From Dehalococcoidia bacterium (GTDB taxonomy: Bacteria > Chloroflexota > Dehalococcoidia > UBA3495), in the NCBI GenBank assembly GCA_002730485.1, contig PCAH01000108.1, positions 1 to 19,236 on the forward strand: a DNA stretch of 19,236 nt, written 5' to 3'. Within the stretch, counting starts at the first letter, position 1. Every line of letters starts with the position of its first letter. The position numbers were made by a program, and so were the translations under genes. The notes beneath the pieces are model-generated. The model was not told the DNA's origin and ran no database searches. It saw only the letters and a list, made by a program, of their open reading frames with translations. Below are positions 6,462 to 13,895 of the stretch, one piece after another.

Positions 6462-9400
6462 TTGGCAGACTTACTACAAATAGTAGACCTGGCCGACTCG
6501 GACCAGCTGCAACTCTCCCTATATACCGGAACCGGCGATGCCGAGACCGCTCCACCAGTTAATTTCCCCTTTCCACTGACAGATACCGAGCTGGCGGCGA
6601 TACGCTGGTACTTCACCGAATACCCCAACGACACCTTTGGGGATGCCAAAACCCGCGCCGAAACCGTAGAAGCGGGTCTGAAGACTCTGGGTGTCTTGTT
6701 GTTCCAATCGGTATTTGGCTCCAGTGACGAAGCCAGAGAGCTACTCACAAAAGCCGCCAGTCAGGGGCCACCCCGGCTATCGATCGTCTCCTCCCGCCCC
6801 GAGTTCTTGGGAATCCCCTGGGAGTTGATGAACAACGGAGAAGACACCTATCTGACCTCCCGTATCGGCGGGGTGTCGCGCCGGTTGGCTTCCGGGCAGC
6901 AAGAAGATTTCACCGCCGACCTGCCTACCGACCAGCTAAACGTACTACTACTGTTACCGCCCTCCGGCGAGAACTCGGGCAATATCGCCACCGAAGAGTT
7001 AACTGCCTTGGAATCGCTATCTGCGGCCGCAGAATTAGACTGTCTGCGTCCCTCGACTGCAGCCAAGCTAAGGGAACAACTCTCCAGCGACCCAGGACAC
7101 TACCATATGGTCCACTTGGACGGATTCACCATCGACGGCCAGGGCATCAACCTGGAAGACGGCTCCGGTGGGTCGACATCCATTGGGGCTGCAGAATTAG
7201 CCGGAACGCTGACCGCCGCCCAGACGCCCGTGCTGCTGATCAACGCATCTTCTACCTGCCAACTGAACGATGTTATGTCATTCGCTGCCGGTCTGGCCCA
7301 AAACGGCGTTCCGCAGGTGGTCGTCTCCCCGCTCCCCATCGCGGGGGCTGGACGGGTTTTGTTCTGCGAGAATTTCTTCAAGAATCTAAGCGCTGGGACA
7401 CCCGTGGCTCAAGTCGTTGCCACTGTGCGCCAGGTGATGATGGACCATCCCCAACGCCCGTCGGCCACCGGCCCGCTGGCCTCCTGGGACTGGACGCTGC
7501 CCATGGTTTTCGAGTCCCAAGCGTATCTCCCGACAACCATAGTGGTGGAGGAAACACCGCCGCTGGCACCCGGACAGCCCCAACCGGAACAGGAAACAAC
7601 CGGCACTGAGCTGCCCCGAGGCGGCCCCTACGGTCTGATTGGCCGTCACGCGGAGTTGCTCGATCTGGAGCGGCAATTCAGGGAAACGCCCGTGGTGATG
7701 CTGTCCGGTGACGTTGGCGTTGGCAAGTCGGAACTGGCCTTGGGCTTGGCCGGGTGGCTGCGCAAGACGGGTGGACGCCCTGGAGGAGTCTTTTATTCTG
7801 CATTCGAAGTGGGAGCTGGCCTGGAACGAGTCCTCCATGAGATTGGCACGTCCCTGGCCGGGCTGGATTTCGCCGACCTGCGCAGCGAGGACCGCCGAAC
7901 GTGGGTGGTCGATTATCTGAAAGAAAACCCCGCCCTGCTGGTCTTTGACAGCCTGCAAAACCTGGCCGGCTTCCCGGCCGGTTCGCCCGGCTTGCTGGAC
8001 GACAAAGAGATGGCCGACCTGGATGCCTTCATCAAAGATGTAGCCTCGGGTGGGCATACCTGGATACTGCTGGTCAGCCGCCGTGAAAATGAGCCCTGGC
8101 TGACCGTCTCCCACGGCAGCAGCCGAGTCACCGGCCTGACTGGCTCAGACCGCATAGTCCTAGGCACCAGACTGCTGGAGGAAGCGAAGGCCGATCCCAT
8201 GCGTTTGGGCTCTGAATACCTGGAGGTGCTGGACCTGGTAGAGGGTCATCCCCTGGCCATGGAGATAGCCCTTCCGCTGTTGAAAGACATACCTGCTTCC
8301 ATATTGATCAACGAACTCCGAGCGGCGTTGGAAAAACACGAACCAGGCCCCGATGAAGAAGGCCGACCGCCCTACCTGACGGTGGTCATGGACCACGCCT
8401 ATGGTCGTATGACCCGCCGCAACAGAGTGCACCTTCCGTTCCTGTCCATGTTCCGCAGTCGCATTATGATGGACATCTTGAGCCACATTGCAGAGGAACA
8501 GGTCTACAAATCGGCCACCGGGGAGGCACTGGGTTACGGCGCAACCCGCTCCATACTCCGAAATGCCCGCACCAGTGGCTTCCTGGAGCCCATCACCCCC
8601 AGCGTCTACCAGATACATCCATCCATGCCCTGGTTCTACGGCCGGAGCCTCTACCGGCAATTCCCTCCCAGCACCATCGAGAAACTTGAGCATGAAGTGG
8701 TCCGGGTCTATGCCGACACCGCAGACTATTTCATGGAGACTCTCTACGAAAATCAGGACGCCGGAACAACAGCCATCCTGGCTGAAGAGGGCAACATCAC
8801 CCAGGCGCTGGCTCTTTCCCTAGAGGCAAAGCAGTGGGAGAACGCCCAGTTGCTGGTGCAGCCGTTGGCCCAGGTCTTCCGCATGCAGAAGCGGTACCCA
8901 GAACTTCGCCGCCTACGCCGCCAATTGCTAGAAGTCACCGGCCTCACCGCCGAGGAAGCGGAGAAGAGCGGCGGCATTCAATTATGGCTCTACCTCCTGG
9001 GAACTGAAGCCAGTGAATGCATCGAGACCAAGGAGTTCGAGAGGGCCGACGGCCTAAATAAGCAACTGCTTGAGTACCTCACGGCCACGGACGACGGAGA
9101 CACCGACCCGCGCACTGCCGCAGTGTTCCACCAGATGGGACAGGTGGCACAGAACCGGTGGCAGCTGGAAGAAGCCGAGCAGCTCTATACCCAGTCATTG
9201 GCCATCATCGAGGGCGGCGAGGACGAGGAAGTTGTCGCTGACGACTACTACGGCCTGGGCATGATCTGCCAGTACCGCCGTCGCTATACGGAGGCCAAAG
9301 AGTGGTTCAGCAAAGCCCTGGACATTCACCAACGGGTCAACGACGCTGAGGAGATGGTCAAGGACTACCGTTCCCTCGGCCTCTGCTCCCAGTACAAGTT

Positions 9401-10088
9401 TGAATACGACGAGGCGGCAAGCTGGTACCAGCGCGCTCGTGAGATTCTGGAAGAGGCGCGGGACGAAGAAAACGCTGTCCTGGTCTACCATTCCCTGGGC
9501 ACCGTCTGCCACGCCCAGTATCAATTTGACGAAGCCGAGAACTGGTACCAACAGGCGCTGCAACTAAGCGATCGCCTGGGCAACCACGCCCAGATGGGCG
9601 TCGAGTTCCATCATCTAGGGTTGGTCGAACAGGCCAAGGAGATGTTCGTTCAGGACGCCGAACACTGGTACATGATGGCCTTGCAGCAGTGGGAAGAGAT
9701 AGGTGACCGGCGGTCAGAGGGCGATGAATGTCGTCAGTTGGGAGTGCTGTTCCACGAGCAAAAAGACCTGGATAAAGCCGAGGAATGGTACACCCGAGCG
9801 CGGGATATATTCGAGGAGATCCAGGACCTGAACCGCATCTGCCGCACCTACGGACAGATGGGCATGATCGCTGAAGAACGGGACGATGTCCCCGGCGCGC
9901 TGCTCTGGGCCGCCCGAACCTACCAACTGGCCAACACCAACAACCTGCAGGTGCTGATCCTAGCAAAAGCTCACCTGTCCCGGTTGAAAGAGAAACACGG
10001 CGAAGAGAATTTCAACGCCTGGTGGCAGGAGTTCGCAGGTGAAGCGCCCCCGGCAGACCTGGACGTGGACCCGGAAACAGTCCTATAA
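6462..10088 (+). CDS. CHAT-domain / NB-ARC-like NTPase / TPR protein with degenerate CHAT active site
   Basis: A 1208-residue protein. Residues about 105-350 form a CHAT (caspase-like) domain: FLGIPWELM (115-123), VHLDGF (217-222), LLINASSTC (258-266), GVPQVVVSPLPIA (282-294). Where CHAT proteases have H-x-D-G-H-G and A-C-x-T, this protein has H-L-D-G-F222 and A-S263-S-T, so both catalytic positions appear lost. Residues about 390-640 are a STAND/NB-ARC-like NTPase with Walker A GDVGVGKS (416-423), Walker B LLVFD (492-496), LLVSRR (536-541) and a GLPL-like GHPLA (595-599). Residues about 885-1160 hold seven TPRs of 40 residues. No signal peptide or membrane segment is seen. The TTG start has GGAGG five bases upstream. 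It is the first gene of an operon. It is likely a ligand-sensing signalling scaffold. Confidence 0.85.
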   Translation: MADLLQIVDLADSDQLQLSLYTGTGDAETAPPVNFPFPLTDTELAAIRWYFTEYPNDTFGDAKTRAETVEAGLKTLGVLLFQSVFGSSDEARELLTKAASQGPPRLSIVSSRPEFLGIPWELMNNGEDTYLTSRIGGVSRRLASGQQEDFTADLPTDQLNVLLLLPPSGENSGNIATEELTALESLSAAAELDCLRPSTAAKLREQLSSDPGHYHMVHLDGFTIDGQGINLEDGSGGSTSIGAAELAGTLTAAQTPVLLINASSTCQLNDVMSFAAGLAQNGVPQVVVSPLPIAGAGRVLFCENFFKNLSAGTPVAQVVATVRQVMMDHPQRPSATGPLASWDWTLPMVFESQAYLPTTIVVEETPPLAPGQPQPEQETTGTELPRGGPYGLIGRHAELLDLERQFRETPVVMLSGDVGVGKSELALGLAGWLRKTGGRPGGVFYSAFEVGAGLERVLHEIGTSLAGLDFADLRSEDRRTWVVDYLKENPALLVFDSLQNLAGFPAGSPGLLDDKEMADLDAFIKDVASGGHTWILLVSRRENEPWLTVSHGSSRVTGLTGSDRIVLGTRLLEEAKADPMRLGSEYLEVLDLVEGHPLAMEIALPLLKDIPASILINELRAALEKHEPGPDEEGRPPYLTVVMDHAYGRMTRRNRVHLPFLSMFRSRIMMDILSHIAEEQVYKSATGEALGYGATRSILRNARTSGFLEPITPSVYQIHPSMPWFYGRSLYRQFPPSTIEKLEHEVVRVYADTADYFMETLYENQDAGTTAILAEEGNITQALALSLEAKQWENAQLLVQPLAQVFRMQKRYPELRRLRRQLLEVTGLTAEEAEKSGGIQLWLYLLGTEASECIETKEFERADGLNKQLLEYLTATDDGDTDPRTAAVFHQMGQVAQNRWQLEEAEQLYTQSLAIIEGGEDEEVVADDYYGLGMICQYRRRYTEAKEWFSKALDIHQRVNDAEEMVKDYRSLGLCSQYKFEYDEAASWYQRAREILEEARDEENAVLVYHSLGTVCHAQYQFDEAENWYQQALQLSDRLGNHAQMGVEFHHLGLVEQAKEMFVQDAEHWYMMALQQWEEIGDRRSEGDECRQLGVLFHEQKDLDKAEEWYTRARDIFEEIQDLNRICRTYGQMGMIAEERDDVPGALLWAARTYQLANTNNLQVLILAKAHLSRLKEKHGEENFNAWWQEFAGEAPPADLDVDPETVL

Positions 10089-10104
10089 CCTCGGATTGAG
10101 ATAG

Positions 10105-10782
10105 ATGGACCCGGCAACTGACCTGCTGAAAGAAGTATTGTCCGACCTAGACTCCCTGAAAGAAAACGGGAGCAATAGCGTTGAATCCGCCTCACTGAAG
10201 GGTGCCAGCCAATTGGTCTACCGCCTGCTGGTTGCTGGCAACCTGCAAAAGGCCCAGACCCTTCTGAGGATGCCAGGATCGCCTCAGATCAAGACCTGCT
10301 CACTACACCAAGCTTACATCTCCGATCCAGGCAGAAATTATGCCTTTGCCCTGGCTGGAGGCGCGGTGATTGACGGCAACCGAATGGCGGGCGTCAGCGT
10401 TTTGAAAGAAGGAATCAACCTGACACCCCCAAGCGTGCCCAAAGTTGCTACAATCCCGCTAGCAACTTTCCTGGAGTCACCAGGCATCGTCATCAACGGA
10501 GTGCCGGTGAGCAGGCGGGCGCTGATAAGATACGCGGCCACCAAGTTGGACGATCCAGACTTTGATTTCATCGCTGATGAATCCCACGAAGGTCGACTGC
10601 AATTGCTACTGGATTCCGAGGGAGCCCGACACCGCCTGGATGACACTCCGCTGGCATATTTCGAGTTGCTATCGATCGGTCAAGCGATAATCCACTCGCC
10701 GAATGTCATTCGAGTGGCCCGCCGTATAGAGAAATTTCTCAATCAGACCAGCAAGACCACCGCTGTAACAACTGGGGAGTAA
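10105..10782 (+). CDS. Uncharacterised 225-residue protein paired with the CHAT-NTPase
   Basis: I do not recognise a characterised family. The protein appears soluble, with no signal peptide, membrane segment or metal motif. Residues 1-60 look helical (TDLLKEVLSDLDSLKE...). The middle (about 65-110) contains SLHQAYISDPGRNYAFALAGG. The most conserved-looking part, about 118-160, has VPKVATIPLATFLESPG, then VINGVPVSRRALIRYAATKL. The C-terminal 80 residues look helical. It begins 16 bases after the NTPase stop and ends two bases before the hydrolase ATG, so it is very likely translated from the same message. The ATG has only a weak ribosome site (GGATTGAGATAG), which may mean coupled translation. 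Its place directly after a STAND-type sensor makes it a candidate partner or output protein, but no activity can be inferred. Confidence 0.8.
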   Translation: MDPATDLLKEVLSDLDSLKENGSNSVESASLKGASQLVYRLLVAGNLQKAQTLLRMPGSPQIKTCSLHQAYISDPGRNYAFALAGGAVIDGNRMAGVSVLKEGINLTPPSVPKVATIPLATFLESPGIVINGVPVSRRALIRYAATKLDDPDFDFIADESHEGRLQLLLDSEGARHRLDDTPLAYFELLSIGQAIIHSPNVIRVARRIEKFLNQTSKTTAVTTGE

Positions 10783-10784
10783 CA

Positions 10785-12599
10785 ATGGCCGTCACATCCA
10801 TCGACATCAAAGAAAGAGGCCCATACTCTGAAGGCAGGTCCTTCGGTGATGTGGGGGCCTTTGAACAGTTGGACGGCACCGTTCACTTCGCCGTCAACCC
10901 TAACGACCCCGCCAACGCCTTGATCACCGACGTAGCTCTGGCCCCCAGAAACTCGGATGGACTGATGGAGTTCTCCGCCGCCTTCCGTATCGTGAAACCG
11001 GTGGACCAACAAAAGGGCAGCCACAAGCTGTTTTTTGACGTGGTCAACCGGGGAAAACCCCTCTCCCTGCTGCGCATCAACAGCGGTCCAGAGGAAACGC
11101 CCATGGACGAGGGCAACGGTTTTCTGATGCGCCGCGGTTACACCCAGGTATGGTGCGGCTGGCAGCATGACTTCCCAGATACACCAGGGTTCCTCAAAAT
11201 CCAAGTTCCGAACGCATCGGACGCCAATGGGCCGGTTACCGGACGGATCTCAGTAACCATCCGACCTAATAAACCAAGCAATTCCGAGATGCTCTCCGAC
11301 CGAGGACACATCCCATATCCCGCAAGCGACCTGGACCAGCCGGATGCCACGCTCACCGTCCGTGATTATGACGATGGCCCGGAGACAGTCATACCCCGCA
11401 CCGATTGGGCCTTTGGCCGGGATGAAAATGGTAAAGCGGCCCCAGACAGCGGACACATCTACATGGCGCAGGGTTTCGAGCCTGGCAAGGTCTATCAGTG
11501 CATCTACACAACCAGCACCGCTCCGGTTGTGGGACCCGGCATGGCTGGAGTCCGCGACCTGGTATCTTACCTACGGTACTCAGACAGTCAAGAAAACCCC
11601 TGCGCCGGAGACATCCAGCACACCATGGCCTTCGGCTCCTCCCAGAGCGGCCGTTTCCTGCGGGAGATGCTCTACCTGGCCATGAACCAGGACGAGCAAG
11701 ACCGGACGGTCTTTGACGGAATCATCGCCAACATCGCCGGTGGCCGCCGCGGCGAGTTCAACCAGCGCTTTGGCCAGCCGTCCAACACTGTGGAAGCCAG
11801 CACCGCCAGCGTGTTCCCATTCGCAGATATCCAGCAGATCGATTCCGAGACCGGGGTTTCAGACGGACTGCTGTCCCGCCTGATAGCCCGGGGCAAAGCG
11901 CCCAAATTGTTCCTGACCAACACCTCCAGTGAATACTGGGGTGGCCACGCCGCCCTCACCCATATTGACGCAACGGGTACGAAAGACATAGTTCCTTCCC
12001 ATACCGTCCGCATCTACCACTTTGCCGGTACTCAGCACAGTCCTGGCACACTGCCTTTGAAGCACGTTCAACCCACCGGCGCCGTCGGGCTCCACCCCTT
12101 CAACTGGGTGGACTGGCGGCCATTGATGCGGGCGGCGGTGGCAAACTTGGACGCATGGGTCAGTGAGAACGTATCACCGCCGCCGAGCAAGCACGCCCGC
12201 CTGGATGACGGAACGGCAGTCCTAACGGATTCATTGAAAGCCGTGTATGACGCCTTCCCTGGGTTTGGTTTCCCCAATCACTTTAGGCATCTGTCCCGGT
12301 TCGACTTCGGCCCTGATGCAGGTATCACACAAAACCTGCCTCCCATTACAGGGAAGCCCTACCCGGCGGTTACAACAACCGTGGATCAAGATGGCAACGA
12401 CCTGGCAGGAATCCGTCTGCCGGATATAGCAGTGCCTCTGGCGACAGTCACCGGCTGGAACCTGCGCCATCCAGATACAAGGCGGGGCCGACCAGACCCA
12501 CAAGATCATGGGGTCCACGGTGCCCTTCACCTTCACCCGACAAGAACGCCAGGAAGGCACAGACCCACGCCCATCCATCGAGGAACGCTACGCATCTAA
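10785..12599 (+). CDS. Alpha/beta-hydrolase-domain protein, C-terminus altered by frameshift
   Basis: A large hydrolase of the 'alpha/beta hydrolase domain' type, whose members are mostly uncharacterised esterase-like enzymes. The likely nucleophile is S286 in FGSSQSGRFLREM (residues 283-295), and GTQH (H418) is a plausible catalytic histidine. LPDIAVPLATVTGWNLRHPD is the usual entry to the C-terminal segment. After that the frame reads a low-complexity Arg/Pro/His tail and stops at 12599. The expected ending lies in the +1 frame and continues to 12756. Dropping one A at 12479/12480 would give HPDTGGADQTHK and an uninterrupted protein of 656 residues. The ATG has GGGGAG upstream and follows the preceding stop by two bases. 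The catalytic core is intact, so it may be active, mutated, or a sequencing-error victim. Confidence 0.85.
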   Translation: MAVTSIDIKERGPYSEGRSFGDVGAFEQLDGTVHFAVNPNDPANALITDVALAPRNSDGLMEFSAAFRIVKPVDQQKGSHKLFFDVVNRGKPLSLLRINSGPEETPMDEGNGFLMRRGYTQVWCGWQHDFPDTPGFLKIQVPNASDANGPVTGRISVTIRPNKPSNSEMLSDRGHIPYPASDLDQPDATLTVRDYDDGPETVIPRTDWAFGRDENGKAAPDSGHIYMAQGFEPGKVYQCIYTTSTAPVVGPGMAGVRDLVSYLRYSDSQENPCAGDIQHTMAFGSSQSGRFLREMLYLAMNQDEQDRTVFDGIIANIAGGRRGEFNQRFGQPSNTVEASTASVFPFADIQQIDSETGVSDGLLSRLIARGKAPKLFLTNTSSEYWGGHAALTHIDATGTKDIVPSHTVRIYHFAGTQHSPGTLPLKHVQPTGAVGLHPFNWVDWRPLMRAAVANLDAWVSENVSPPPSKHARLDDGTAVLTDSLKAVYDAFPGFGFPNHFRHLSRFDFGPDAGITQNLPPITGKPYPAVTTTVDQDGNDLAGIRLPDIAVPLATVTGWNLRHPDTRRGRPDPQDHGVHGALHLHPTRTPGRHRPTPIHRGTLRI

Positions 12600-12756
12600 A
12601 GAGGACTATCTAGACCGAGTGGAAGGGGTAGCGCGGGACCTCATCTCTGAACGTTACCTGCTGGAAGAGGACCTGCCACGGTTGGCGCAGATGGCGTCGG
12701 AACGATACGAGTTAGTAGAGTCAACGGTGGCAGAGCCCCAGCCTGCCGACGATTAG
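12481..12756 (+). pseudogene. Frameshifted C-terminal part of the alpha/beta-hydrolase protein
   Basis: This is the continuation of the preceding hydrolase in the +1 frame. It reads GGADQTHKIMGSTVPFTF, then DPRPSIEERYASKEDYLDRV and ERYLLEEDLPRLAQMASERY. That is the ordinary ending of this hydrolase family (a G-S-T-V/I-P-F turn, P-R-P-S-I-E-E-R-Y, then helices). An in-frame ATG at 12508 could start an 82-residue peptide, but it has no convincing ribosome site and no reason to exist as an independent protein. Treat it as part of one gene, 10785-12756, with a single-base insertion near 12479-12480. Confidence 0.8.
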
Positions 12757-12809
12757 CCAGATGATGTTTAGAGAGACTTACTCGACAAATAAGACTTAAC
12801 ATTAACATT

Positions 12810-12912
12810 TCATCCCCACCCTAACCCTCCCCTTGAAAGGAGAGGGGATTGTCCTCTCAGAGAGGATTAAATTGTCCCTTCTCCCTTTGGGGGAAGGTTA
12901 GGATGGGGGCGA
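12810..12912. repeat. Foldback repeat with CCCCACCCTAACC-type ends
   Basis: The arms 12810-12832 and 12890-12912 match as inverted repeats at 19 of 23 positions. They contain the CATCCCCACCCTAACC / GGTTAGGATGGGGG pair seen in many bacterial extragenic repeats. The centre has further short complementary blocks (CCTCTCAGAGAGG at 12853-12865). It lies in a 238-base gap between operons and carries no gene. It is probably a MITE-like remnant; it is also a possible transcription barrier, but has no U-run. Confidence 0.65.
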
Positions 12913-12994
12913 CGCCTACGACCGAGATAGAACAAAAAGACCAGTCAACCCACAACCCAAAATAAACAAGAAAAACAAAGCTGGAGAGAAGAAG

Positions 12995-13840
12995 ATGAAC
13001 GTTGGAACATCGGTGCCCCTACCGGCCTATACCATCGACCCGGCATTCATGGCCAAGAAGGCCGAAGAATTGGGCTTCGAGTCCATCTGGTACGCCGAGC
13101 ACGCAGCAGTGCCCGTGAAGAGCGACAGTCCCTTTCCCGCCACCGGCGGCGAGATTCCCTGGACCTACTCCCATTTCACCGACCCTTACATCGCCTTGGC
13201 CCGGGCCTCCGCCGTCACCAGCAAGATCAAGCTGGGTACTGGAATCACCCTGGTGCCAGAGCGAAACCCACTGCTCCTGGCCAAGGAGATCGCCACCCTG
13301 GACCGCTACAGCGGCGGGCGCTTCCAGTTTGGCATCGGCACCGGCTGGCTCCGTGAGGAGACCGAGTTGATGGGAGGCGACTTTGATCACCGCTGGACCC
13401 AGACCCGCGAAGCCATCGAAGTCATGAAGGAACTCTGGACCAAGGAAGAGGCCGAATACCATGGCCGGTACTTTGACTTCCCTCTGGTGAAGTCGTACCC
13501 CAAACCCGCCCAAGACCCCCATCCGCCGATCATCCTAGGCGGTATGGCCAAGAACGTGCTGCGCCGGGTCATCGCCCACGCCGACGGCTGGATGCCCAAC
13601 CGGGTGACAGCGGCAGAGGTGGAAGAAAGCCGCAAGAAACTGGACGCCATGGCCGCGGAAGCGGGCCGTGACCCCAAGTCCATCACCATCACGGTCTACG
13701 GTCAACTACCCCAGAAGGACGTTGTCCAACCCCTCCTGAATGCTGGCGCAGACCGCGTGGTGGTACGCCCGGAGCACGTGGACACCGAGAAAGAGATGGG
13801 CGAACAACTGGAGCGCATGGCCGAAGCAGTCTTCAAATAG
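12995..13840 (+). CDS. LLM-class (luciferase-like) flavin-dependent oxidoreductase, probably F420-dependent
   Basis: A 281-residue single-domain TIM-barrel protein of the luciferase-like monooxygenase family, using F420 or FMN. Signatures in order: AEELGFESIWYAEHAAVP (residues 23-40), TSKIKLGTGITLVPERNPLLLAKEIATLDRYSGGRFQFGIGTGW (about 75-119), then WTKEEAEYHGRYFDF (about 148-162) and PPIILGGMAKNVLRRVIAHADGWMP. These match the F420-dependent LLM subgroup better than bacterial luciferase itself, but the cofactor is not proven. The ATG at 12995 is preceded by GGAGAG. The gene follows the foldback repeat and is 55 bases ahead of the PrpD gene, probably one transcript. Families like this are expanded in SAR202 Chloroflexota, where they are proposed to oxidise recalcitrant organics. 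Confidence 0.88.
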   Translation: MNVGTSVPLPAYTIDPAFMAKKAEELGFESIWYAEHAAVPVKSDSPFPATGGEIPWTYSHFTDPYIALARASAVTSKIKLGTGITLVPERNPLLLAKEIATLDRYSGGRFQFGIGTGWLREETELMGGDFDHRWTQTREAIEVMKELWTKEEAEYHGRYFDFPLVKSYPKPAQDPHPPIILGGMAKNVLRRVIAHADGWMPNRVTAAEVEESRKKLDAMAAEAGRDPKSITITVYGQLPQKDVVQPLLNAGADRVVVRPEHVDTEKEMGEQLERMAEAVFK

Positions 13841-13895
13841 GCTCTTCGACCCAATCTTGGCAGAAACAATCGGGCAACCATAGAAGGATTACAAC

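Noticed and set aside
7386..8114. A 242-codon minus-strand frame inside the CHAT-NTPase gene
   Set aside because: It is antisense to the Walker A and Walker B region and has no recognisable domain.
9120..9900. Tandem DNA repeat in the 3' part of the CHAT-NTPase gene
   Set aside because: The 120-base periodicity reflects the 40-residue TPR protein repeats. The DNA copies are too diverged to be a recent tandem duplication.
12478..12490. Programmed ribosomal frameshift in the hydrolase gene
   Set aside because: A +1 shift would be needed, and there is no slippery codon, stop codon or upstream Shine-Dalgarno-like stimulator at the site. A simple one-base insertion explains it better.
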